This document shows, one piece after another, positions 1 through 11,346 of a DNA stretch of 64,000 bases. The DNA lies in the NCBI GenBank assembly GCA_030512335.1, contig JAULSU010000002.1:3224001-3288000 (forward strand). Reading direction: 5' to 3'. Source of the stretch: Immersiella caudata. Taxonomy: Eukaryota; Ascomycota; Sordariomycetes; Sordariales; Lasiosphaeriaceae. Within the stretch, counting starts at the first letter, position 1, and every line of letters begins with the position of its first letter. The translations under genes were made by a program, and so were the position numbers. The notes under the pieces were generated by a model. It was not told where the DNA came from. It ran no database searches and saw nothing but the letters and a program-made list of their open reading frames with translations.

Positions 1-13
1 TCAGGCGAGCAAG

Positions 14-40
14 GACGACGACGACGACGACGACGACGAA
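14..40. repeat. GAC/CGA trinucleotide microsatellite
   Basis: About nine uninterrupted GAC units. No open frame of interest uses it, so it reads as an intergenic simple repeat. Confidence 0.9.
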
Positions 41-1338
41 AATACACGGCATTGACGTTGACAGGCGAGACAATGAATGACGGCAAGCCGTGGCTGCAGG
101 CCGTGATAATGCTACCCGCCGTGCATTGCGCGGGGGTTCATGAAATGGTCGGAACGCAATCCGACATCGCACCGCAGCTTTTGCTGCTCCCCATCACAAC
201 TATCAGCGAGTGATGGTTGGCAACAAGAAGAGGATCAAGCTCGTTTCAGACATTGGAAACGCTGCAGCAGGCAGCCAGTGGGGGTATTTTCTGCCGCGCG
301 TATCACATATACTGACCAAGCGCGGCATATTGTTTGTTTTCTGTACCTGCATCCCAGGAACCAGTCCCTTTTCGATGGCCCATCCATTATCGGTTTTTGG
401 TTGCGAGAACAGGAGGCGCAGCGTACCGACTTCGCAACGCAGCCGGAACACGCGCAAGGGGAGAGACGTCATGTGCGCAACAGCCGCGATAATAGAATTC
501 CGAGATAATAGCTCAGCCGGCAACACCATTTCCTGCCATGCCCGGTCACGATCACGAAGTGGTGGTTGGCAAGGCCAGCCCTTGCTCCCGCCAGCGAAAT
601 CTGTTACCCCCTTGGGTTTTGCATGAAGGGGGGAACGTAGTCCATCGAGGCGCTGCTCATCGTCGTCGCCGCCGACGACCCCTCCCCCCTCGATCTCAAT
701 ATGCATCCTCGTACTCACCCTCTGCGAGGAATGGGGCTAACAACCACCGGCCCTCCGCTCGAGAGTCGAATGCACTAAACCGAGATCGTGGAGGCAGTCC
801 GGAGGAGAGATGATCCTAGAGAGCATCCGGTCTAGAACTGCGGGTGCAGGGCGAATCAGATTGCGCAAGTCATATTGTACTCCCCATGAGCCCTGAAGCG
901 AGCATGCGGCTATTCTTCTCGACACAGACACGAGATGGCTCCGCCTTCTGGCTAACGACGGCGACGATCACGACTCGCCCCGTCGCCCCCGGGGAGCGTG
1001 CCGGCCCGTAGCGTTGGCTAAGAACTGACACCCCTTTGCCTTCACTAGCGTCGCTTCTCGGCCTTGTTTTTCTTTTTGTTGTTTTGGGTCTGCTTTGGGG
1101 TCTCCCCGCTGCCCGTAATTTTTTCTTGCTATTTCCCCCCACTCGCAATGTCCACGTTGCCCCTCCTGTGAAGGGCTGAGGCGGCTTCTCCGGAGAGAGA
1201 CTTTGGTCGACGACCTGGACCCGGTAGCCCACGTGGGGCCGTGATAATCGATCTTGATGGATACTGGTAGACACCTTGAAGCGGGCGGCTGAGGCGCGTC
1301 GATCGCGACATCCATCGAAAGCCGTGAAGGGGTCACCA

Positions 1339-1391
1339 TGAAAAAAAATGGAAAAAAAAAGGAAAAAAAATGGAAAAAAAAAAAAAAAAAG
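1339..1391. repeat. A-rich low-complexity tract
   Basis: Runs of 8 to 18 A separated by TGG or GG. On the minus strand it appears as a polypyrimidine tract that creates a spurious phenylalanine-rich frame. Confidence 0.9.
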
Positions 1392-1567
1392 GTATAAGCT
1401 CCGCCCAAATCCCAATTACAGCATGAGATCTACAGGGTCCTGCTCTGTGTCTTGCCTGTTTTGCGGCGCTGCTGCACGTTTTGTCGTCACCCTATCCCTT
1501 GCGTTCACCCTTTTCTCTCACAGCCGCCTATGTCTCTGGCGTCTGCTTCGCTGCTTCTGACAGGACC

Positions 1568-1590
1568 GGCGGGCGGGCGGGCGGGCGGAC
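1568..1590. repeat. GGGC simple repeat
   Basis: Five to six GGGC units followed by GGAC GGAC; a strongly GC-skewed intergenic microsatellite. Confidence 0.85.
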
Positions 1591-4254
1591 GGACACACTG
1601 GCCCGGCCGCGGTGCAGCACAGCCATCGCCGGCCGCGGAGCACAGTCGTCTAGGCGTCGAGTCGAGGCTCTTAATTTCTCCGACTGATCGACACCGCTAT
1701 CACCGGGATTGGTGCTGCGTGTCTTAGTTGGACTTCCACAAAACGCCTTGTCTACCAGCCCCTCCCCCCGCCTTCCGCCAGACAGATCTTGGTAAGGTGA
1801 AAGAGACAATGACACTGCAGGGTGAAGGGAATGAAGGCTCGAGTCCTCCGCCGCCGTTTCCTGTCATGTCTTGTCTTGTCTTAGACGTCATGGGTGATGG
1901 GGATGCAAGGGTTGCGGATGAGCTGTCCCGGACCCGGATCGCCGATGTGGCTCTGACGTTCAGCCAGCCAGCAGTCAGTCTCCCGCACCTGGTCCGGCCG
2001 CATTGCACGGTGTTGGCGTCTTGGTGGGGGGAGTAAGAGGAGGTGGTTAGGGGCACACGACAATAGGGATCGACACTGGCACGTTCGAGGCACGAGGAGA
2101 CATGGAGTTTTTGTTGCGCGGGTGGATGATCGTACACTAGGTCGTGTATAGAATCTAGATGGGCGGCGATCTTTCGCCGTCATCTCGTGAGAGAGAGTCA
2201 TTTCGGCCGCTTTTGGAAGGTGAGTTCGGAGCACCGGCCACGGAAGATGGATCAGTGACGGGCATAGGGTTGGGGGTTGCGGCAGCATCACAGCGGCGTT
2301 GCGGCAGCTAGGTCGGCATCGGTGGCCGCTGTAGCTCACAGGCAGCGGTCAGAGCCCCCTACTCTTGGCTCCTTACTCACACAGGAGGTTCTAGAGGGCT
2401 CTGGTCGGAGCCGAGCCGAGTGGCCAGACCTCTCCCGCCTAGATCTAGATCGAGACAGAGCACCGAGTCAGCAGGCTTGTGTTACATGCCCACAGTACTC
2501 ACTGTGCCGAGGAACTGAGCAATCGGGTGCATTGGTTCCTCTATGGTAAGAGGGGCCCTGAGACACCGAGCTTCGGTTGGGGAATGAATGGGGGGTGTAT
2601 GTGTGTCTCACTCAAGCGTATGCTGTCTTTGCCGCATAGGAGCTGGAGCTGGGGCGCTGTGCGGGCTTTTGGGTCCTAGCGGTGAGTACTGCAGCGTTCT
2701 ATCTGCTGCAACTGAGTGAGTCTCGGGTTGTGCCCGGTTTGAGATCCTGCATGTAAGAGTCAAGTGGTTCAACTTTCCGGCCTAGAAAGTGAGACGGTTT
2801 ATTTACTTCGGCTTGGCTGTTGATTAGGGATTAAGGGGTGTTGTGATCCATCATGCCACCAGCTGAATGGTACCTAATCAGGCTGTTTAACTACTAGGTG
2901 CCTAGGTTGTGACATGCAGGTAGTCTGGTGTGGGCGTGTCGTTGGGAATTCAACGGCATGCCTTCCCGCTGCTTAGGTAGACATTGGACACAGGATGTAA
3001 ATCCCCAATTCGTCTGCGTTGCTTGACCATGTTGTGTACGGCCTCGACATTTGCCTCTATGTAAATATCGATCGTCTTCTTGAGACCCATTCCACAGGAA
3101 AGCAACCCAGAGACCGTGGGACTACTCTTGAATGTTGCGAGCCCGCGGATCAGTTTGACTTTCAGTTGAGCAAACTGAAAGGTTTAGACGAGGCCAGACA
3201 AGTAGCTTGCTTATGTGAGACAGCTCAAGATACCGTGACAACCCAGTTGTATAGTTTTGTTCGTGGATTCAGAATGGCTCCGTGCTGACCACCCAGATAT
3301 GTACCTCGGAAAGAGATAAAGGCGCGTTTATCATCTGGAGGGATACACGGTTCGGTCAACGTGTTAGGCGAGGATACTTGAGAGGTGGAACAAGACACCG
3401 TTTGCAAAGATATGTACTTGGATGTTACTCTACGTCCTCCCGATGGAATTGAAAATCCAACCAGGGAAACCCCAAGTACCCCATGGTCAATTTTCACCCT
3501 CCTACAAGGCCTCTGCCATAGCAAAGATAGGAGGGTTGAGGTCACCCGCTGTCAGATTCTCTCACTGGTGCCCATTTTGATGCGATTTGGTCCTAGATGA
3601 ATGAAACCCGTGGATGCTGGCGACATGAGCTTCAACGGTCTGGAGGATAGCTGCCCAATGAATATCTAACGGGCAGCTTCAAAATATAGGTACATGATAC
3701 TGCGCGCCTCGTGATGCTCTGCCGCCCAAAAGAGGACACGAAGCACGACATGTCACTCCAAAGCACTAGCACACATGTGTGTAGATATAGGTTCGACAGA
3801 TGCCATGGCAAACTGCAACCATGCATTCCTGCGCTCCTGACACATCGAATCCGTGAGCTCTGCGAGGTGAAGCAAAGCATCTGGTAAGTGTTGATGTTTC
3901 CGTGGTTGGGGGTACATATGAGACCGACGGCGTCAGCTCAAACGTCAACACCGTAGTCCCGCAACAGAAGCCGAACTGGAACCTAGGAAATGACAGATGT
4001 AGATAAACAACGAGGGGGAGACACGAATACTCCAAATAGATGAGGTCTAAACTGTCGCAGGGCGGATCGTGGAGTCTATAATGCCAACCACATTCGATCG
4101 GCCAAGAAACATTTGACAGTAATGTGCTGCCAACGGAGGGCAAACCATATAGCACACAGATTGGCATCACCATAGGTGGCTAACCAATACACCAGCCCCT
4201 CTGCTTTTACAACGCTAGATTCTGTGCCACCAGATTCGTTCCAGCTCTGAATCT

Positions 4255-4302
4255 AACCCAGCCCACGCCCAACCCAGCCCACGCCCAACCCAGCCCAAGT
4301 CC
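4255..4302. repeat. 16-nt tandem repeat, three copies
   Basis: Unit AACCCAGCCCACGCCC is present twice exactly (4255-4270, 4271-4286) and once with three mismatches at its end (4287-4302). It lies 16 bp beyond the carrier stop codon, so it is probably in that gene's 3' UTR or just after it. Confidence 0.9.
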
Positions 4303-4318
4303 GGCCCTTGCCATATCA

Positions 4319-5356
4319 CTACATCCACCTAGGCAAGTAAAACTTCACATTCTCATACACCAAGAACGTCACCCACGTCGCCGGCAATACCCTCACCACG
4401 CCCGGCATCACGCCCCTATAGAACCCCCTGACACCCTCCTCCTTCCACAACCTCCTCACCACTCCCACCACCCCCTTCCCAAACATCTCATCCGCTTCGT
4501 AGTGTTGCAACCGACTCCTCAGCACCTGCAACGGATACGTCGTCGCCCCCGCCACCAGCTTCGCCGCCGTCGACAATACTACCGTCGCTTCATTCTCCAT
4601 GTGACCCGCCTCCTCCACGCCGGACAGCCGCTTCCTGCGTGCGAGATACATGCGCCGCGCAGGATCATACACGGCAAATTGTACCGCGCCGTTTCCCACG
4701 GCGAGCATGCCGACGCCGAGGCCGCGGTAGAAGCCCTTGATACCTTCAGTGCGGTACAGGTGGGCGGCGCCGGACCACATGGAGGGGTAGGCGCCGACAG
4801 CGGACGAGTCGGAGGCGACCATGCGGGTTTTGAGGACCCAGATGGGGTTGGTGATGATTTGGGTTGCGGCGCCGGCGGCTAGAGAGGCGAGGAAGAAGTC
4901 GGTCGGGGTGAGGCGGTGGGGCGTGGCATTGCCATGGTAGATTTGGGTTTTGGAGGAGGATGGAGTGGACCGAGTGCGGGCGAAGATGAGGGCGCGTTCG
5001 GCGAGGGATTTGAAGAAGAAGAAGGAGGCCCAGCTGGTGGCGTTGCCGAGGAGGTTAGGAGTGAGGCCCCGGTAGAGGGCAGCGAGAGGACGGTCGGTTT
5101 GCGCGAGGGAGCGGATGACTGAGACGGTGGTGAGGGTCGCGTTGGGGGAGGTGCTGGACCGGTGGACTGGCGATTGTTTAGTTGCTACTGCAAAGACGGA
5201 TTGGATTCCCGGGAATTGGAGCTGGGGCTTACTTTGCATGCGCGTCTTGACAATGTCGAGGGGGTGCACAATCAGGGTGGCCGTCGTCCCGGCCGAGAGC
5301 CCAGCGACCGTCTCGACGAGGGCGGGAGGGCGGCCCGCATCGTTGGATTTCGTCAT
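4319..5356 (-). CDS. FLX1: Mitochondrial carrier, FAD/folate (FLX1) type
   Basis: Single-exon gene of 345 aa, starting at an ATG (5354-5356). It shows the three-fold mitochondrial carrier repeat. Signature motifs in order are HPLDIVKTRMQ near residue 35, NPIWVLKTRM mid-protein and YPLQVLRSRLQ near residue 265. Tryptophan in the second signature (PIWV) and Q in the third are typical of the FAD/folate/pyrimidine-nucleotide/NAD carrier branch, which exchanges these cofactors across the inner membrane. The length suits a six-helix carrier with a long first matrix loop. The gene is divergent from the splicing-factor gene at 6635. FLX1 (FAD) is the best guess; a folate or NAD carrier is possible because substrate cannot be read from motifs alone. 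Confidence 0.85.
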   Translation of the reverse strand: MTKSNDAGRPPALVETVAGLSAGTTATLIVHPLDIVKTRMQSKPQLQFPGIQSVFAVATKQSPVHRSSTSPNATLTTVSVIRSLAQTDRPLAALYRGLTPNLLGNATSWASFFFFKSLAERALIFARTRSTPSSSKTQIYHGNATPHRLTPTDFFLASLAAGAATQIITNPIWVLKTRMVASDSSAVGAYPSMWSGAAHLYRTEGIKGFYRGLGVGMLAVGNGAVQFAVYDPARRMYLARRKRLSGVEEAGHMENEATVVLSTAAKLVAGATTYPLQVLRSRLQHYEADEMFGKGVVGVVRRLWKEEGVRGFYRGVMPGVVRVLPATWVTFLVYENVKFYLPRWM

Positions 5357-6634
5357 AGAGACGTTTGATTGCAGCCGTTACATTGTGGTGCACTGGCGCG
5401 CCGTCTCTGGCCGTTGAGGTTGAGTCGAGGTGTGTGTCGCGCTTTGCGATCCAGTGCCGAAAAAAAAAGTTTGGACGGCGGAATTAAGGCCGAAGCAACC
5501 CGGGGCACCTCCACCAGTCTGCGAACCACGGCAGGGCTGGTTACCAGTTCGACGCCAGCAATAACCACCAGTTATTCCGATTTTAACTTGTCACAGCACG
5601 TGCGGGCCCCATCGCTTCTCGTTTAAAGGAGTTGTTGTAATTATATTACAGAGTCATGAGTATCCTACGCCTCGCGCTCGTGTCTCAACACGCTTCTGAA
5701 TCGTGTCCCAAATAATGCCCCTGAGTCCCGATCTATGCATGCCCTTTCACTGTTTGTTTTGCCCTTGTGGGCCAACACACTATCGTAATCGTACAAAGCC
5801 AATTCGGCCTTCGTCACTGTTTAGCCGGAGAGAGGCGAGAGAAGGCTGGTGCAGTTATATCAGCGGTTGCCCGGCTCACAACAGACACATCGACATACCG
5901 GATGACGGAGGGACGGGGGTCGCTTCGTGTGTATCCTGTTGGCCTGTTAGCTCCAGGCTCGCGGCATCGATCGACAAGCTTCGTCGCGGAGATGCGTACC
6001 GAGATAGAGGACCAGGGGAAGGTAGCCACTGCAGCCGGTCAGCCTTTGCCGTACAAAAGTCGAAAGCCATAGACGCACTAGTGAATGGCGACGCGAGAGA
6101 TCTCAATGATCTTGCTGATGCGCTCCTATGCGTAGGTGTCAGAGGCTGGCACAGACTATACGGATGGTTGATGGAGGCGAACCTTGGACTCCTCGGAAAG
6201 GGCGAACATCTTGATGGGTGCTTTCAAGCTGTCAATATTGCGGCTCCCGGATTGGAACAAACAGTATTACCTTCGGGGGATTGCGTGTTGAGGGCGACAA
6301 TGTCTCGAGATAATGGATGCGACTGCTTGATGCGAGTTGAGTTTGAGCTGCTGGGATGTGATGCCAGAACTTTTTTCGGCGATTGCATTTCAGCCACAAT
6401 GGGGCTAGTGAGTTGTCGCTAACGTTCACTTCACCCAGAGCTAATTGGTGGGTCGCCCGCTACCCCACAAGCTCCAAAGCTCGGTGTTGGGACCCCTGCA
6501 AGAAAGTTCCGTCTCCAATCCAAACAAATCGGCGGCGGAGCTCAAAGTTTCGCGACGACGCTCTTTAGTGCACCACAGTTGCTAGATCTACCAACCACAT
6601 ACATCAATAGCCTCTAGGAAAACGCGGCTTCGAA
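5357..6634. other. Divergent intergenic region, carrier / SF3b4
   Basis: It holds the promoters of two divergently transcribed genes. A 9-A run lies at 5460-5468. An open frame from 5715 to 6422 on the plus strand matches nothing recognised, and other frames over it are also open for 60-100 codons, so it is probably chance. No RNA gene was seen. Confidence 0.6.
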
Positions 6635-7840
6635 ATGTCGAAGCACTGGTAAGCCCAGTCCTCCAGAACACTGAACTCTGAACTAACAAGAGACAGGGAG
6701 CAGAATAAGGATGCGACAGTCTATGTCGGCAACATCGATGAGCGCTTCAGCCAGGACTTGCTCTCCGAGCTGATGACCCAAGTCGGCCCTGTGCGACAGG
6801 TGCATATGCCACAAGACCGAGTGTCGCAAACCCACCAAGGATACGGTTTCGTGGAATTCGATACGCCTGGATCGGCCGAGTATGCCGCAAAAGTCTTGAA
6901 CGGGATTCGCGTTTGGGGGAAACCTATTCGCGTCAACAAAGCGAGTGCCGACAAGCAAAAGACGGTCGATATTGGTGCTGAACTCTTCATCAACAATCTC
7001 GACCCCCAAGTGGACGAAAAGATTCTCTACGACACCTTCAGCCAGTTTGGCGGCATCCTCCGCCAGCCGAGCATCATTCGCGATGACAACAACATTTCCA
7101 AGGGGTATGGATTTGTTAGTTTCGACTCCTTCGAGGCCAGTGATGCTGCCAAGGCGACCATGAATGGTCAATATCTACTCAGCAAGTCCATCACTGTCGA
7201 GTACGCCTACAAGAAGGACGGGAAGGGCGAGCGCCATGGCGACGAGGCTGAGCGCAAGCTCGCGGCGGAGGGCAAAAAGCACAATATAGTCCCAGAGCAT
7301 CAACCTCTCCCGGCCGCTTACCACATGACTGGGCCTGCGGGCGTCGCTGTTGGCCCGGCTGCTACCATCCCGCCAATGGGCGACCCATCCGCCATCGTCA
7401 CACCCATCACTCCTTCGCCCATTGCCCCTATCGCTCCGCCAATGGGCCTACCAATCGGTGTTCCCACTCCAGTCGCGGCGACAGGCTACGGCATCCCCCC
7501 TCCCGGGCCAGCCATGGGCCGTGCACCACCTGCGCCTCCCTTAGGTGGCGGTCGTATGGGACTCCCACCTGCGCCATCTGGACTTCCAGCACGCCCACCG
7601 CCCAGTCAAGCCGGGTTCGGGGGTCCGGTCGGCGACTTCCACTCACAGGGCGCGCCTTTCCGTGGCGGCCCTCCGGTACCGCCTGTACCACAGCAACCAA
7701 TGTACGGGATGCCCGTTCCGGGTGGATTTCCTGGTGCGCCGCCCCCGCTGCCGCCGGGATTCATGCCACCCCCCGGCGGCGTGCCACCTCCAGGCTTTGG
7801 TGTCCCACCGGCCGCACCTAACGGGATGCATCGGCGTTAG
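6635..7840 (+). CDS. HSH49: Splicing factor 3b subunit 4 (Hsh49/SF3b49 family)
   Basis: Two exons, 6635-6648 and 6697-7840, give 385 aa. The 48-nt phase-2 intron (GTAAGC, branch ACTAAC, ACAG) splits the Trp codon of MSKHWEQNKDATVYVGN, the expected family N-terminus. The protein has two tandem RRMs: RNP2 VYVGNI and RNP1 GYGFVEF in the first, LFINNL and GYGFVSF in the second, covering roughly residues 10-185. A long Pro/Gly/Met-rich tail follows. In this family the RRMs contact the SF3b145/Cus1 partner within U2 snRNP and the RNA near the branch site, in the nucleus. The tiny 14-nt first exon hides the real start: an uninterrupted reading would begin too late, at 6758, inside RRM1. Confidence 0.93.
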
Positions 7841-8471
7841 GGACACTGGGACGGCATTTTGTCGATGTGGAGGAAAGGACCAGGTCCCTAAACAGAGTTT
7901 GCGGCTTGTGGATCCAAAACAATAACGCTACGGCGTATCAGGGAGCTAATTGGCACCCTTAGAGATTTATTCGACATGAGATATAGCAGCGGTGGACTGA
8001 TTCTACAAGAAGCAATCGCTTCAATAGGGTTGGTCTCCAGACGGCTCCTTACCCGGCTGAGCCAACTGCTGATCTTCACACCGCCATACCAGATAAAGAA
8101 ACAATCGGTCAAGAGGCTCTGTTTCTTGAACTCGAAGCGACTGGTCCTCAGTGGTCGACTTGTCGATGGGCTGAGCACACCAGCTCCGATAACCGGCTCC
8201 GACAACTGAGAGAGCAAACAATTCCCGTACGGCCTACGAGATTTTGCAACATAAGTGTAGTGGCTGCACTTTCCGGGCGACGAGCCAGTAGGGCTGTTGA
8301 CATATTCACGGACTTGTGTAGGAAACATCAAATAGGGGGTCTCTTCGGCTCCCATCGGGGTCAAGGACCGGTGCCCCAGATGCAGTCAAACCCAACGACC
8401 ACGTTCTTGATTGAAGAAGGCTTTTCTCGCTATATGTGATTGTCAGACCCGTAGCCAAGGCCCTTCAACAT
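7841..8471. other. Convergent 3' region, SF3b4 / FluG
   Basis: Gene-free DNA between two convergent stop codons. Overlapping short frames on both strands have no recognisable content. It presumably carries both 3' UTRs and polyadenylation signals. Confidence 0.6.
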
Positions 8472-11346
8472 TCAATACCTTTCCATCAACCATTGTCTCC
8501 GCTCTTCGTCTCCCATCCTCACCAACACAGTGCCCTCAAACTCTTTCAACGCCACATACTTGTCAACCAGCTCCGGCCCCATCCACTCCACCAACTCCTC
8601 GTCCTCCTTCAACGCTGCGAGCGCCTCCTCCACACTCGCCGGCAACATCTTTTCCACGCCCATCTCCTTCCTATCGTTCTCAGTCAAGTTCGCCGGATCG
8701 ATTTCACAATCCCCCCAAACCAGCTTCTCACGTGCCAAAACCCCATGGATCCCAGAAAATAGCACGGCAGCCATGGCGAAATAGGGATTCGCCAGGCCAT
8801 CCATGCATTTCAACTCCCAATGGCTGTCTTCGATCTTGCGCAGGGCCGTCTCCCGGTTCTGAGTGCCCCAAGTTACCCAACGCCCACCAGCCCAGGCCCC
8901 ATCAGCGAGACGTTCGAACGAAGCGGGGTTGGAGTAAGTGAAAGCGATAATTCCGCGCAAGTGCTTGAGTACACCGGCGTAGAATGATTCGTAAACGGCC
9001 GGGCGGGATCCTCCGGGGGAGGAGATGGACATGTGAGTGTGGGCTGCAGTACCGCAGGCATGGGCAAAGGGCTTGGGGTGCAGTGTAATCCGGAAGCCTG
9101 CCGCAGTAGCGAGAGCACTCATCACATCGCGCGTGTGGAGAAGGGTGTCAACTGCTTCGATGGGAGGGTAAGGAGGGAGGATGAGCTCGAACTGCCCGGT
9201 GGCGCTTTCGGCGTGGAGTTGTTCGACGAAGATACCCATGTCATCAAGAGTCGACACAATATCGTGAAGCAGCTTGGATATCTTGGGATCGGCGAAGTAG
9301 CGGGAGACCGACCAAGCATGGCCATCGGTGGTGAGTGCGGTGAAGCGGTTGTTGCTGGCCCCGTTGGTTCCTGAGCTTGCGCCAGGAGACTTTTCGAGAC
9401 GTTCGACCAACAAGAATTCTATCTCGAAGCCGAGGAGAAAATTGAGGTCGTTTTCGGCACCAAACTCAACGGCGCGTTGGAGGAGGGATCGGGGGCACAG
9501 AGGAACACGTGCTCCGGACTTCTCCCGAAAGTCGGCGTACATACTAAGGTGCCCGTCAATGGGTCCTTTTTTCAAAGATGAGAAATCAGGGTGAAGCCGG
9601 TACTCTCCTGTAGCCACCTGTGGAGAATATCAGCTCATTATGTCTTTTTTTTTTTCGAGAAATTCTCTGTTGTCTCGGGACTTTCGAGACAGTTTTCATT
9701 CCTGAGACAACAGGAAAAAGACCAAACGGGAAGAAAAACCCTCCAATTTGTACTCACAGCACCAGGCATTAGCCAGTCGTTTTGGATCATGCCAAAAACA
9801 GCCTTCGTAATACCAATATCCGTCGATCTGCCATCGTCCAGGAGAGACACGAACTTCCGGAAGGGGACCATACGCATCCTTGGTTGGGCTGTAAAGTCGT
9901 TCCAGCAGATCCTGATGATGTCCGGTCGGTCCTGATTCTTTAGGAAGTTCTGGAAGAGCTCGACATCTGTGAGATATGCGCCAATCTCGACGTCCGAGGA
10001 TTCCTCCAGCTCGGAGAACTCTAGTCCAAGACGGTACAGTTTGTTCGAAGTCCTGAAAAGCATGTCGCGCGCGAGCTCGATAGCCGCCTTCCAGCCGATG
10101 TGGCCCTTGCGCACATATTCACAAAGCACCGTCTCAAAGACTTCGCGCATCTGCATATTGGCAAGAAGATAGGTCTCCGGAAACCAGTGACCGTCGGAAC
10201 TCCAAATTACCTTGGACCAGGGGCACAGCTCCAGAATCTGGCGCAAGATTCTCTCCTGACCATCCTGACTGACGGCAGGAAACACCTCTCCAATATCGGC
10301 GTACACATTCTCGTAAACCGAAGCCAGGTATCCCGCCTCGCGGGTGAACGGGTATGAAGCATGCAACAAGACGATGGGAACGGTGGGATACGCGCGGATA
10401 AAATCCTGCAAGTGAGAAGGGGACGACTTGGAGAGGGTGATGTCGTTATCCCCGAGTCCAGTGTGGAACTGAATAGGCTTCTTGTGCCGGGAACCAGAAT
10501 CCCGAATGAGCATGGCCGTCCGGTGAACAACCAAGTCGTTCAAGCTGACTTCCTGCAAGCGGTCGAAATCCAGAAGGGCGAAATTTGCGATAATTTCACC
10601 GAAAGCCCGACGCGCAGCGTCTTCATCCGCGGCAAGCACGTCCAGACCAGTTCGGTAGCAGATGACTTGACAACGTTAATGATGCTGATTCCCACTTGAG
10701 CTGTCATGAGTGACCGGAAAGGGGTTAATTGAGAAACGAGCATACCCGACTTGAAAGCCACCACCTCGGGATCTTCAATGGCTGCTTTGATGTGGGTATC
10801 AAACTCCTGGATCCACTCGTCAAATGCATCATCTATCACATCCTCCCCAGTCTGTGCCAATGCATCGCACGTCTTGCCCAGGCGGTTGATGATATCAGCG
10901 GCAACCTTCTCGATGCGCACGATGCGCCTGCACTTGCTGCGCGTGTAGTCGTCAAACCAAGAATAGTGCTCGGCATCGTCCCCATCTAGGCCATCGTCAA
11001 CCAGGACTGTCTCGATCCCGGAAAGACATTGTGCTGCCCAGTCTTCGAACGAGTCAATCCGGCGCTGTTCGATGGCCGCAACAACTGACTCCCATGTGAA
11101 GCCGCAACCGAGAACCGTTGCCAGCTGACGGACAGCTCTGAGGTGAGGAAGCGAGGTGGTTGCCGCATGGATGGCATCTCCCGATGCCTCAGTAGTGATG
11201 GCTAGAAGAGGATGCTTGCCCAGGGCCTCAAATTTGAGCAGAGGGTGTGCATGTTGGTCCACGATTGGCGTGCTGCGGATGGCTCTAGCCACGGCATCAA
11301 CCTGCGATGGCGTCACGGAGGACTTGACCCCCACCCAGGAAGTCAT
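8472..11346 (-). CDS. fluG: FluG-like amidohydrolase / type I glutamine synthetase fusion
   Basis: Three exons (11346-10746, 10665-9758, 9617-8472) encode 884 aa, close to Aspergillus FluG (about 865). Residues 1 to about 450 are an amidohydrolase-2 domain: metal motif DQHAH near residue 30, then QFHTGLGDND, the ADIGEVFP strand and WSSDGHWFPE. Residues from about 460 are a type I glutamine synthetase domain with LLGFEIEFLL, the HTHMSIS substrate/metal loop and NRETALRKIED. In Aspergillus FluG is needed for an extracellular signal that starts conidiation; the same role here is inference. Intron 1 (10666-10745) is phase 1. Intron 2 (9618-9757, phase 0, 140 nt) is unusually long and carries an inverted repeat; it resembles an intron in the gene at 29319. 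The GS domain could be misread as a separate gene because its exon is open from the acceptor. Confidence 0.92.
9618..9757 (-). mobile_element. Introner-like element copy A (fluG intron 2)
   Basis: 140-nt intron between the amidohydrolase and GS parts of fluG. In gene sense it starts GTGAGTACAAATTGGAG and ends TAATGAGCTGATATT plus CTCCACAG. It aligns along its whole length with the intron at 29971-30103 in an unrelated gene; the two 3' ends are nearly identical. It contains an inverted repeat with arms CTGTTGTCTCAGGA and TCCCGAGACAACAG (13 of 14 pairs). Length about twice the local norm, internal hairpin and cross-gene similarity are features described for fungal introner-like elements. Confidence 0.7.

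Larger units (their letters stand above)
1..4318. other. Gene-free stretch at the left edge
   Basis: No open frame here resembles a known family, and the longer frames overlap each other on both strands, as chance frames do. The stretch holds low-complexity tracts: a GAC/CGA triplet run (about 14-40), A-rich DNA (1339-1391), a GGGC run (1568-1590) and a 16-nt tandem repeat (4255-4302). The right end is the 3' flank of the carrier gene. It may contain the promoter or long 5' leader of a gene beyond the left edge; that is inference only. Confidence 0.6.

Noticed and set aside
870..1415. 181-codon minus-strand frame with a Phe-rich start
   Set aside because: The Phe run is the complement of the A-rich tract at 1339-1391; no further coding character.
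5715..6422. 236-codon plus-strand frame between two divergent genes
   Set aside because: No recognisable motif, Cys-rich odd composition, and the other frames over the same DNA are also open for long stretches. Probably a chance frame in a promoter region.
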